The notes beneath the pieces are model-generated. The model worked only from the letters and a program-made list of their open reading frames with translations, was not told the origin of the DNA and made no database searches. From the NCBI RefSeq assembly GCF_025377685.1, contig NZ_JACEHK010000003.1, forward strand, positions 1 to 64,000: DNA of 64,000 nucleotides, given 5' to 3'. Below are positions 40,523-47,300 of the stretch, one piece after another. The DNA is from Anaerobacillus sp. CMMVII (GTDB taxonomy: Bacteria; Bacillota; Bacilli; Bacillales; Anaerobacillaceae). Numbering within the stretch: position 1 is the stretch's first letter; the number at the start of each line of letters is the position of its first letter. Both the position numbers and the translations under genes were made by a program.

Positions 40523-40598
40523 AGTTTGCCGAATAACTGAAAAAGTTGTTCGAATAATCGCCGAAGTTGACCGAATGACTAAAAAAGTTGTTCGAATA
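40523..40598. repeat. Four ~21-bp tandem units (AAGTTGTTCGAATAA type)
   Basis: Degenerate units AAGTTTGCCGAATAACTGAA, AAGTTGTTCGAATAATCGCC, AAGTTGACCGAATGACTAAA and AAGTTGTTCGAATAAG. Non-coding. Spacing is too regular and too short for a CRISPR. Confidence 0.7.
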
Positions 40599-40599
40599 A

Positions 40600-40627
40600 G
40601 AAGCGCGGGGACGGTTCTGCTGCTTCC
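40600..40627 (+). repeat. REP-like element
   Basis: GAAGCGCGGGGACGGTTCTG ending in CTGCTTCC; directly after the 21-bp repeats and before the third YvrJ cassette. Confidence 0.8.
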
Positions 40628-40659
40628 TAATAGATAAATAACCACAGCTATGCCCTAAC

Positions 40660-40707
40660 AAAAGCAACCAGGTACAGGATTCTAGACCCTATACCTGGTT
40701 GCTTTTG
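40660..40707. terminator. AAGCAACCAGG-family terminator hairpin
   Basis: Arms AAAAGCAACCAGGTACAGG / CCTATACCTGGTTGCTTTTG next to the yvrJ stop. Confidence 0.75.
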
Positions 40708-40890
40708 TTACGCCTTAAATTTGAACTGTTTCTTTGACTCATCAACGAGTGTGTTGCCTTGTAAGATCACTGCTAACTGGGCTACCGAGTCATTAAGAAG
40801 ATCGAGCTTTGCTTCAATCCGGTAGAGTAAATACAACGTAATCATCACTGGGAACCCGTATTCACTGATAAGAGGAAGCCATATTTCCAT
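40708..40890 (-). CDS. yvrJ: YvrJ family small membrane protein (cassette copy 3)
   Basis: 60 residues from the second ATG (8 nt after GGAGG): MEIWLPLISEYGFPVMITLY then LLYRIEAKLDLLNDSV and a basic KKQFKFKA tail. The N-terminal half is nearly identical to copy 1; the C-terminal half differs more. Last gene of the intact three-gene cassette. Confidence 0.85.
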   Translation of the reverse strand: MEIWLPLISEYGFPVMITLYLLYRIEAKLDLLNDSVAQLAVILQGNTLVDESKKQFKFKA

Positions 40891-40927
40891 CTTCATTGCC
40901 TCCTTTCATATTGTTGTCTTTAATGAA

Positions 40928-40961
40928 GAAGACCCCGACAAGGAAAAAGGGTCGGGGCTTC
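40928..40961 (-). promoter_or_regulatory. Conserved intercistronic hairpin
   Basis: GAAGACCCCGAC / GTCGGGGCTTC; same position as at 9648 and 24488, with a different loop sequence. Confidence 0.55.
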
Positions 40962-40969
40962 TAGAATGA

Positions 40970-41185
40970 CTAGATTTGAATATCAGACACGTTGCGCTCG
41001 ACGATTCTAGCGGCATGCTTGCTTACTAGTGCGCCTCCTGATGAAATAAATGCGTTCTCGGCAATGACTTGTTCCATGACCTGCGCCACTAATGCTGGGT
41101 TTACTGGTTCAAAAGGGTTGTCCAACGATAGGACTACGTTCTTTCCAGCTTCATTTTTGAAAATTAGTTCAATTTTTTTCGCCAT
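40970..41185 (-). CDS. DUF2922 family protein (cassette copy 3)
   Basis: 71 residues, identical in protein sequence to the copy at 9689-9904 despite several silent base differences. Silent-only change points to purifying selection on both copies. Ribosome site CGGAGGTGATTTAAG. Confidence 0.88.
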   Translation of the reverse strand: MAKKIELIFKNEAGKNVVLSLDNPFEPVNPALVAQVMEQVIAENAFISSGGALVSKHAARIVERNVSDIQI

Positions 41186-41222
41186 CTTAAATCACCTCCG
41201 TTCGTTTTGCTATTTTGTTAGA

Positions 41223-41435
41223 TTAGTTGAAGATATCGTACTGGTTGTTTCGTGTAATAGTTTCAAGAGTGTACTGCTGTAGCGAAGCTAATGCTTGAGC
41301 TGCGCGCTTCAGTTGTTCGCTTGTGGCTGTGTTGTCAACATTCGGGAAGGTCTTCGTTTTGAAGATTTCCTTGCCTTCACCATCAACACCGCCATAAAAG
41401 TGTAAAGTTAAACGTGTTTGTAAGATGTTTTCCAT
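41223..41435 (-). CDS. DUF1659 family protein (cassette copy 3)
   Basis: 70 residues from ATG 41435 after GAAGGAGGTGATAAGC. The complete family-like tail LASLQQYTLETITRNNQYDI is present, so this is the undamaged version of the 9.9-kb copy. Function unknown. First gene of the cassette. Confidence 0.85.
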   Translation of the reverse strand: MENILQTRLTLHFYGGVDGEGKEIFKTKTFPNVDNTATSEQLKRAAQALASLQQYTLETITRNNQYDIFN

Positions 41436-41580
41436 GCTTATCACCTCCTTCACTATATAAATACATCGAAAGTGGAAAAAGGGGGACAAGCGACCTCTAT
41501 TAAGTTGGAAGTTGTATTATACTGATGTTTTGATATTTTTATTTTTAGGAAAGATTGTTTCCAAAAGTGTGAGAAAAGGC

Positions 41581-42129
41581 ATGACGTGTGAAACTTGTAA
41601 AAGATAAGAAGCAAGCCAATGATGAAGTGCAGGAGGTTATGCTTAGATTGCTACAACAATCTAATGTCTGTAATACTGAATGTGAAGTTAGCTCTTCCCA
41701 CGGGATCTTTTTCGCTTACCGATTATGTAGGGGTTAGAAGAGAATTTACTATTAGACGAAGACTTGATCCAGTAGGTATCTTTATTGAAGCAGAGGAAAA
41801 TAAGGAATTTGGCTATAAATTTGCTGTTCATGGTGAATTGGCCTGCAATCAAAGGGTATTAACTCAACAGTTACTAGAAAAAAGTGAAGCATGGGATAAC
41901 TACGTCCTATGTCACAATAAATAAGTTTCCGAATGGACAACAAGTAGAAACTATTAAAAATGATAAAATAATTGGAAGGTTGGACTATGATGAAGCTAAC
42001 GAAGATAAGCCATTAGTTAGTATTGATGGAAAGCCTTATACATGGGAACAATTGGGGCAAATGGTAAGAGCTTATGAAGGTTTTCAGATACAGGTGAAAA
42101 TGGCTGATATGACGGATGATGTAGAGTAG
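41581..42129 (+). CDS. Unknown protein with N-terminal zinc-ribbon-like Cys pairs, two frameshifts
   Basis: Three frames read as one protein: MTCETCK at 41581, then (after a shift near 41605) KIRSKPMMKCRRLCLDCYNN and a body with VGVRREFTIRRRLDPVGIFI, then (shift near 41882) VKHGITTSYVTINKFPNGQQ through KPYTWEQLGQMVRAYEGFQI to 42129. The CxxC ... CxxC pattern suggests a zinc-bound N-terminus. The final part resembles a small domain (IDGKPYTWEQLG..) found in Bacillus hypothetical proteins. It abuts the next gene with a one-base overlap (TAGTG). Confidence 0.55.
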
Positions 42130-42716
42130 TGGCAGCTATTTTTGAAGTTCAAACTACAAATGAAAAGAGGGTACACATGCCGGTAGCTTATGAGAATTTT
42201 AGAGGAGAGACCTATTTTTTGCATAGTAAGAAAACCAAAAAAGGAAATACGACCTTTCATTTCTCTAAACAATCAAAAGGTGCAGCTGATATTGAGGATA
42301 TTCCAAAGGGATTTGAAATCTATGAAGAGCCTAATGGGAAAGTGTATTTGAAAAAGAAAATCAAACAGTACATAGATGCTAAAGAGATCGAGATTATCCA
42401 AAACGGTATAGAAAAATACTCTGAAATAGAAGATTTTAAACTAGATATTAAGAAGGATATTGTTTATATATATACAGTAGATAACTCATTTGCAAATGGA
42501 TTAATCCCAAAGCACCTATTAAATAAATATAAACAATATGATACACAATTACGTTTTGTTTTAATCGACGAAGATGAACGCATATTTGAGGTAGAAAGAT
42601 TCTGCTATTTAGGTAGCGTTGATGACTGGATCACTCTAGATAGATCCACAAACTTAGAAAAACTAGTTCAAGATTACACCCATCACCTAGGAAAAGAGTC
42701 CTTTTACTTGTTTTAG
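42129..42716 (+). CDS. Unknown hydrophilic protein (195 residues)
   Basis: GTG start at 42129 overlapping the previous stop; an internal ATG (MPVAYENFRGETYFLHSKKT) at 42177 is an alternative. N-terminal half is basic (KKTKKGNTTFHFSKQSKGAA), the C-terminal half has mixed alpha/beta character (LRFVLIDEDERIFEVERFCY). No motif recognised. Co-translated with the zinc-ribbon-like protein; together they may form a two-gene unit. Confidence 0.7.
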   Translation: MAAIFEVQTTNEKRVHMPVAYENFRGETYFLHSKKTKKGNTTFHFSKQSKGAADIEDIPKGFEIYEEPNGKVYLKKKIKQYIDAKEIEIIQNGIEKYSEIEDFKLDIKKDIVYIYTVDNSFANGLIPKHLLNKYKQYDTQLRFVLIDEDERIFEVERFCYLGSVDDWITLDRSTNLEKLVQDYTHHLGKESFYLF

Positions 42717-42745
42717 GGAAGCATGGGGACGGTTCTGGTGCTTCC
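42717..42745 (+). repeat. REP-like element
   Basis: GGAAGCATGGGGACGGTTCT with GGTGCTTCC, starting at the stop codon of the preceding gene. Confidence 0.8.
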
Positions 42746-42776
42746 TAATAGTTTATCACAGCAATGCTATTCAAAA

Positions 42777-42818
42777 GAAACCAGGTAAAGGATTCAAGGT
42801 CCTAAACCTGGTTTTTTT
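42777..42818 (+). terminator. AACCAGGT-family terminator
   Basis: Arms GAAACCAGGTAAAGGA / TCCTAAACCTGGTTTTTTT. A variant of the hairpins at the YvrJ cassettes, but no YvrJ remnant follows. Confidence 0.75.
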
Positions 42819-42975
42819 GAAAAGGGGTGCTATCACCACGCAGTACTCTAAGTTGAAATAATTTTTAATTTAACTGTATTGAGTATAGAAGAAATTATTG
42901 GTAAAGTATATTTACTCTTATTTAAAAAACATATTAAATAGTAATAACACTAAATTAGGCGGGGGAAAGATTAAA

Positions 42976-44700
42976 TTGAAAAGTATTCAAACTAAGTTAA
43001 CGGTGTTTTTTTCAATTGTTTTTATTATCATAGTTTCAGTATTAGGATTTTTATTTTTTAACAATTCAGAAGAAGTAGTTGAATATTCTTTGGGGCTACA
43101 AGCAAAAACAATTGCCGAAAGTGCTGTAAGAACTATAGATGTGGAACGTTTTGGAGATGTATTAACTGAGGGTGAAAACTCAGAATACTATTATGAATTA
43201 AGGGCTAAATTAAATGAACTTAGAGAAATGACTGGGCTTACATATTTATATACGATGACTAAAGTTTATAGTGAAAATGGAGAAGAATTTACTTATGTTG
43301 TTGATGGTATGCCTCTTGGCGATCCTAATGCTTCAAACTTTGGTGAAATTGAAACCATAGAAGACTTTCCTATCGTAATAGATGTTTATAATACAGGTGA
43401 AGGAATGTTTGGTGAAGTTACGTTTTCCGACGAGTGGGGAACGTTAGTTTATGCCTATGCACCGATTAAAAATCAACATGGAGATATTATTGGAGTAGTT
43501 GGAGCAGATTTTGATGTTTCTAATGTAGTTAATCTGTTATCAGAAAGTAAAGCCAAAGCTATATTATTGACTATTTTTGCCTCTATATTATCCGTATTAA
43601 TACTTTATGTTGTAACTAGCTTTCTAGTAAAACCGCTTAAAATTTTACAAGATCAGGTTAAGTTAGTTACACAAGGGGATTTAACTGTTACATTTAAAGC
43701 GAAAGAGAGAAAAGATGAAATAGGAAGTCTTGCCATTGCTTTTCAACAGATGGTTCAAGAAATGAATTCAATGATAAAAAGTATCAATACTAGCACTCAA
43801 ACACTGCATGATACTTCTAAAACTTTAAGTAGCAACTTCCAAAATACGTTGTTTAGAAACGAGCAGATCATTGGTGAAATGAACCAGGTAAGTAATGGGG
43901 CAAAAACTACTGTTTTAAGTTCGGAAGAAAGCTTTCAAGCTATCAGTGAGCTAACAGAAGGTGTCCAGCATATTGCTGCAACTGCAACAGACGTTATTAA
44001 CGCATCACAGTTAACGGTAGATGATGCTAATCTAGGCATTCGTTCTATAGAACAAGTATCATCTCAAATGGATTTGGTCTATGATTCTGTTCAAGGCTCA
44101 AAGGCACTGGTGAATAATTTATCCGTATTTTCTTCAGAAATTAGCAATATTGTTAAAGTAATTTCTCAAATTGCTTCACAAACAAACTTACTAGCTTTAA
44201 ATGCAGCAATTGAAGCGGCTAGAGCAGGTGAATATGGGCGAGGTTTTGCAGTTGTAGCTGATGAAGTTAGGATACTAGCAGAGGAAACAACCAGTTCCTT
44301 AAAAGGTATAGAGAACATTGTAAATAATATACAGTTAGAAACAACAAATTCTGTACAAAATATGGATGAAGTTTTTGCGGAAGTAGAAAATAGTGTGAAA
44401 TTATTAAATGAATCAGTTGAAGTATTTAATAAGATAAAACACTCAGCCCTCCATGTAGTAAATCAGGTTGATTTGTTCAATGCTACAGCCCAGCAAATGT
44501 CAGCTGGTACAGAAGAAGTACAGGCTTCTTTCGAAGAAATGTCTTCAATTGCTAAAAAAGCAGAGAAACAAGTGTACAACGTTTCTACTTCTATAGAAAA
44601 GCATACTTTGGATATCACTAATATTCAGTCTTTTTCGGAAAACCTACTAAAAGTTGCTACAGAACTTCAAGATCAAGTAAATAAATTTAAAATAGATTGA
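42976..44700 (+). CDS. Methyl-accepting chemotaxis protein
   Basis: 574 residues from TTG 42976, preceded by GGGGGAAAG; the open frame further upstream has no ribosome site. First membrane segment ~9-28, an extracellular Cache-type sensor ([30 protein letters not shown]), second membrane segment ~193-218, HAMP, then the cytoplasmic coiled-coil with the conserved hairpin tip ([37 protein letters not shown], ~399-438). It signals to CheA/CheW. The ligand is unknown; no other chemotaxis gene is near. Confidence 0.93.
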   Translation: MKSIQTKLTVFFSIVFIIIVSVLGFLFFNNSEEVVEYSLGLQAKTIAESAVRTIDVERFGDVLTEGENSEYYYELRAKLNELREMTGLTYLYTMTKVYSENGEEFTYVVDGMPLGDPNASNFGEIETIEDFPIVIDVYNTGEGMFGEVTFSDEWGTLVYAYAPIKNQHGDIIGVVGADFDVSNVVNLLSESKAKAILLTIFASILSVLILYVVTSFLVKPLKILQDQVKLVTQGDLTVTFKAKERKDEIGSLAIAFQQMVQEMNSMIKSINTSTQTLHDTSKTLSSNFQNTLFRNEQIIGEMNQVSNGAKTTVLSSEESFQAISELTEGVQHIAATATDVINASQLTVDDANLGIRSIEQVSSQMDLVYDSVQGSKALVNNLSVFSSEISNIVKVISQIASQTNLLALNAAIEAARAGEYGRGFAVVADEVRILAEETTSSLKGIENIVNNIQLETTNSVQNMDEVFAEVENSVKLLNESVEVFNKIKHSALHVVNQVDLFNATAQQMSAGTEEVQASFEEMSSIAKKAEKQVYNVSTSIEKHTLDITNIQSFSENLLKVATELQDQVNKFKID

Positions 44701-44728
44701 GAAGCGTGGGGACGGTTCTGCTGCTTCC
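44701..44728 (+). repeat. REP-like element
   Basis: GAAGCGTGGGGACGGTTCTG with CTGCTTCC, at the MCP stop; a diverged GGAAACCGTCACTGTGAC follows at 44742. Confidence 0.8.
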
Positions 44729-44848
44729 AAATGGTGAGGAGGGGAAACCGTCACTGTGACAACTCGAGATTTGTCGAAGATTGTAGGTTAAATAATGTAG
44801 TAGAATGATAGTTAAGGGAAGAGCAAAACATAAAGCGGATGGGCGGTT

Positions 44849-44870
44849 GACCATCTCCGAAGAGAGGTGG
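44849..44870 (+). promoter_or_regulatory. Ribosome-site-sequestering hairpin of the toxin mRNA
   Basis: ACC-A-TCTC, loop CGAA, GAGA-GGT pairs the Shine-Dalgarno GAGAGGTGG six bases before the toxin ATG. The dead copy at 13.46 kb has TTCC/GGAA in place of TCTC/GAGA, preserving pairing, and the copies at 5.14 and 45.45 kb also pair. Confidence 0.6.
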
Positions 44871-44875
44871 TAGTG

Positions 44876-45028
44876 ATGGTGACTTTTGAAGCAGTGCATA
44901 TGGCAATTCAACTTTGTGTGTTATTTGTAATAACAATAACAGCGATTGTAGCAACAATCACACTGGTCACCAATAGAAAGAGAAATACCACTCCCTATAA
45001 AAAGTATTTTATAGAAAACCTTTTATAA
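44876..45028 (+). CDS. Holin-like type I toxin (Hol-Tox family), intact copy
   Basis: 50 residues: MVTFEAVHMAIQLCVLFVIT then ITAIVATITLVTNRKRN and a short polar tail. One membrane helix with basic residues after it, as in Hol-Tox/TxpA/BsrG-type peptides of Bacillus that depolarise membranes and are silenced by an antisense RNA. The ribosome site is in a hairpin and the 3' end overlaps a terminator, both typical of these mRNAs. Three to four dead copies are in the window. The antitoxin RNA was not identified directly. Alternatives: a harmless small membrane peptide. Confidence 0.6.
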   Translation: MVTFEAVHMAIQLCVLFVITITAIVATITLVTNRKRNTTPYKKYFIENLL

Positions 45029-45058
45029 AGGTCCTCTATAGGATACTTTTTTTACGTC
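45005..45058 (+). terminator. Terminator overlapping the toxin 3' end
   Basis: GTAT-TATAGA-ACCTTT ... AAGGT-TCTATA-ATAC with two small internal mismatches, then seven T. Overlap with the last codons matches type I toxin loci with 3'-overlapping antisense RNAs. Confidence 0.7.
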
Positions 45059-45101
45059 CAATGGAATAGGCGGTTATTTCTCTTTAACCTTTAAATTTCA
45101 A

Positions 45102-45168
45102 GTGGTCAGCCGCTCTTCATGCGGCATGTGTTGCATTGACTGGGCGCTCCAGAGCCTGGTCACTTTTA
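45102..45168. ncRNA. Possible structured RNA element downstream of the toxin
   Basis: Outer stem GTGGTCAG (45102-45109) / CTGGTCAC (45156-45163, with GU pairs), inner hairpins CCGC-TCTTCAT-GCGG and GCTC-CA-GAGC, followed by TTTT. A related sequence follows the minus-strand toxin remnant at 24.6 kb. It could be a terminator-like end of an RNA or part of the antitoxin gene; strand is not settled. Confidence 0.35.
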
Positions 45169-45228
45169 TTCTGTATAATTTCTACATTAAGTATTTGCTA
45201 CTTCATCTGGTAACTAGTTTTCTATATT

Positions 45229-45426
45229 AGAAGCGCCAGAACCGTCCGGGACGGCTGAAAAAGTCCAACTATTTTCAAATGAAAAATGTTGAAAGAAAAA
45301 TGAGCTCCTAAAATCGCTTCTAAGCAACGTTTGTTATAGGGGTAGACATTTATGTCCCCCCTAAAGAGAGTTTTTTTAGAAAGTGACTACTTTTCCACTG
45401 GTCCCAGACGGTTCTCGTGCTTCCCA
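45229..45426. repeat. REP pair interrupted by an inserted element
   Basis: An inverted REP half (GAAGCGCCAGAACCGTCC, 45230-45247) and a plus half (GACGGTTCTCGTGCTTCCC, 45407-45425) flank a 158-bp insert. Confidence 0.6.
45248..45405. mobile_element. Putative 158-bp MITE
   Basis: Imperfect terminal inverted repeats: GGGACGGCTGAAAAAGTCC at the left, GGGACCAGTGGAAAAGTAG on the opposite strand at the right. There is no coding capacity. The ends recall those of transposon families with GGGnC...AAAAGTCC termini, but no transposase of that type is in the window and no target duplication is obvious. Confidence 0.4.
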
Positions 45427-45483
45427 AATAGACGCCCCATAGCTAAATTGGTGGTTGACCATTTCCTGAAGGGAGATGCAAAC

Positions 45484-45549
45484 ATGGTGACTTTTGAAGC
45501 AGTGAATATGGCAATTAAACTTTGTATGTTATGTATTATTTTATTTTAG
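45484..45549 (+). pseudogene. Truncated holin-like toxin (21 residues)
   Basis: Leader GGTGGTTGACCATTTCC with the hairpin and GGGAGATG, then MVTFEAVNMAIKLCMLCIIL plus F and a TAG stop. It keeps the exact start of the intact toxin but lacks half of the membrane helix and the basic tail, so it is probably inactive. Confidence 0.55.
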
Positions 45550-45621
45550 AGTACCAAAGAAGCCGTGAGTGAAAGTCTCTCTACAGGCTTGCTTTGTGGT
45601 TGTGACTAGTAATGGCCAAAT

Positions 45622-45641
45622 TTAATCAAACGCTTGATTAA
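45622..45641. promoter_or_regulatory. TTAATCAAACGCTTGATTAA palindrome
   Basis: One central mismatch (CGC). Single site in the spacer before the dynamin/HerA island; about 500 bp from the first gene, so control of the island is unproven. Confidence 0.4.
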
Positions 45642-45830
45642 AACTAGACATAATTGAAAAAGAACATGTGGGAAGGCGCTTATAAAATTAGTGCCTATTA
45701 TTTTAGTAGATATCAGTGTGTAAACAGTATACAAATCGGATTATAGAATTTGCTTGATTTTGTTAGGAGTTTAATGCTCTTGCTCCATATTTGCAGGAAA
45801 AGTATCTCGCTTTTTCTAGTGTTTTTTCTT

Positions 45831-45910
45831 GAAGCACGTGGCCGGTTCTTTTGCTTCATCAGGTTTCTAACTTTCTAAATATGGAAGCACCAGAACCGTC
45901 CCCGCGCTTT
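45831..45910. repeat. Inverted pair of REP-like elements
   Basis: Degenerate plus copy (45831-45858, GTGGCCGGTTC) and inverted copy (45882-45910, CCAGAACCGTCCCCGCGC) with an AT-rich loop. It marks the left border of the dynamin/HerA island. Confidence 0.7.
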
Positions 45911-46129
45911 GCTACAATTTCTAACAAAGAAACAAAGCATCGACAAATAGTGACATGTTTCTTGTAAATTGTTTAGTAAAATAGTAATAGACAAAAAGGC
46001 TTAGTGGGAAACTTAGTAAAGTCGTATGACTAAAAGATTATAAGTCTATCAATACCACGGTCCAGGGATAGTAGTCGGAATGGTCATAAGGGATAGTAAA
46101 CATCTTAGAAGGAGATAATAGATTGGTAG

Positions 46130-47298
46130 GTGATTCCACTGATAGAAGAAAGTAAAAGTTATAAAGAAAATTGGCTTTCCATTTTATACTATTTTGCTAA
46201 AAAATACTCAACAGATTTCAGGATATCTAGGAAGTTAATTAAAGAATATGCATCTAGTATTTTCAATGAGCCAATTGATGAAATGAAGTTTATTAATCAG
46301 AAATATATACAGTTGAAGAGAAATAAGTTTTATATCCATCGATATAAAGAATATGAGAATGAATTGCCGATCTTGGTTAAGAAATTTGTAATTTATCCTA
46401 AGCGACCTGAAAAATTAACAAATGAATTAAACCAACTTTTGGGACTAAGCGGATTTGCTGTAACGTCGTCAATGAGTGGGCAACAAAAGAAAAGAGAATA
46501 ATCGTTACAGCTACGATGAGTGCTGGAAAATCAACATTAATTAATGCACTTATAGGTAGGAAAATAATGGCAACTAAAAACGAATCATGTACGGCAAGAA
46601 CATATGAAATCATAGAGGATGCAAAGGCAAAGGATGTCATCTGTGATTTTTTGGATAAGCGGCTTGCATTGAAGAAGGATATAGCTACCATTCTACATAA
46701 TGAAAATAATCCCAACCTTAAAATTCTGAGTAACATGTATCATTTAAGAGATAACTCCCTTTGGGAATTAATTGATACACCGGGAATCAACTCTTCTGTT
46801 GACCCCGAACATAAACGAATTACGCATGAAATGATTCAAACAAATGATTTTGATTTCCTACTTTATGTGATGAACGGGAATCATTTAGGAAGCAATGATG
46901 ATTTAGAACATTTAGAATTCGTGAGAGATCACGTAGATCATTCCAAAATGATTTTTATCATTAATAAAGTTGATCAATTTCGAAAAGAGCAAGACTCGAT
47001 TGAAACAAGTGTTCATAAAGTGGTTGAACAACTCAAAGATTTAAAGTTTAAGGATCCTAAAGTTTTTCCTCTTTCAGCCTATGCGGCTTATTTATTTAAG
47101 ATTGAATTATTAGGACAAGCCATCGATGAAGATGAAGAGGATGAATTAAGCCTGTATAAAAGAAAGTTTAATCGTAAGGAGTGGGATTTATCTCGGTTTG
47201 GAAACCTCCCACAACTTCGACTTATAGAAAAAGAAAATGTATTAAGGCAATGTGGTATAGCAAATTTAGAAGCCGAACTAGTAGGAGAGGGCGCATAA
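46130..47298 (+). CDS. Dynamin-family GTPase, short form (first of tandem pair), one frameshift
   Basis: The N-terminal ~110 residues (SKSYKENWLSILYYFAKKYS..., GTG at 46130; a good AAGGAGAT site lies rather far upstream, so the start is uncertain) run into a frameshift near 46465 and continue as NEWATKEKRIIVTATMSAGK. The GTPase domain has P-loop ATMSAGKST, LIDTPGINSS and NKVDQF. It ends about 40 residues after the G domain, so it lacks the long helical stalk of dynamins; its G domain closely resembles that of the next gene. It may act as a partner or regulatory subunit of the longer GTPase. Next gene starts 2 bp later. Confidence 0.8.
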
Positions 47299-47300
47299 TT

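Noticed and set aside
40523..40598. Regular short repeats resembling a CRISPR
   Set aside because: Units are ~21 bp with no spacers, degenerate, and no cas genes are present.
45102..45168. tRNA-like cloverleaf
   Set aside because: The branched fold lacks T-loop and anticodon-arm consensus and the CCA end; listed only as a possible structured RNA.
45352..45549. 65-codon frame beginning inside the putative MITE
   Set aside because: Only its last 21 codons, from ATG 45484 after a ribosome site, match the toxin family; the upstream part crosses the MITE and a REP half.
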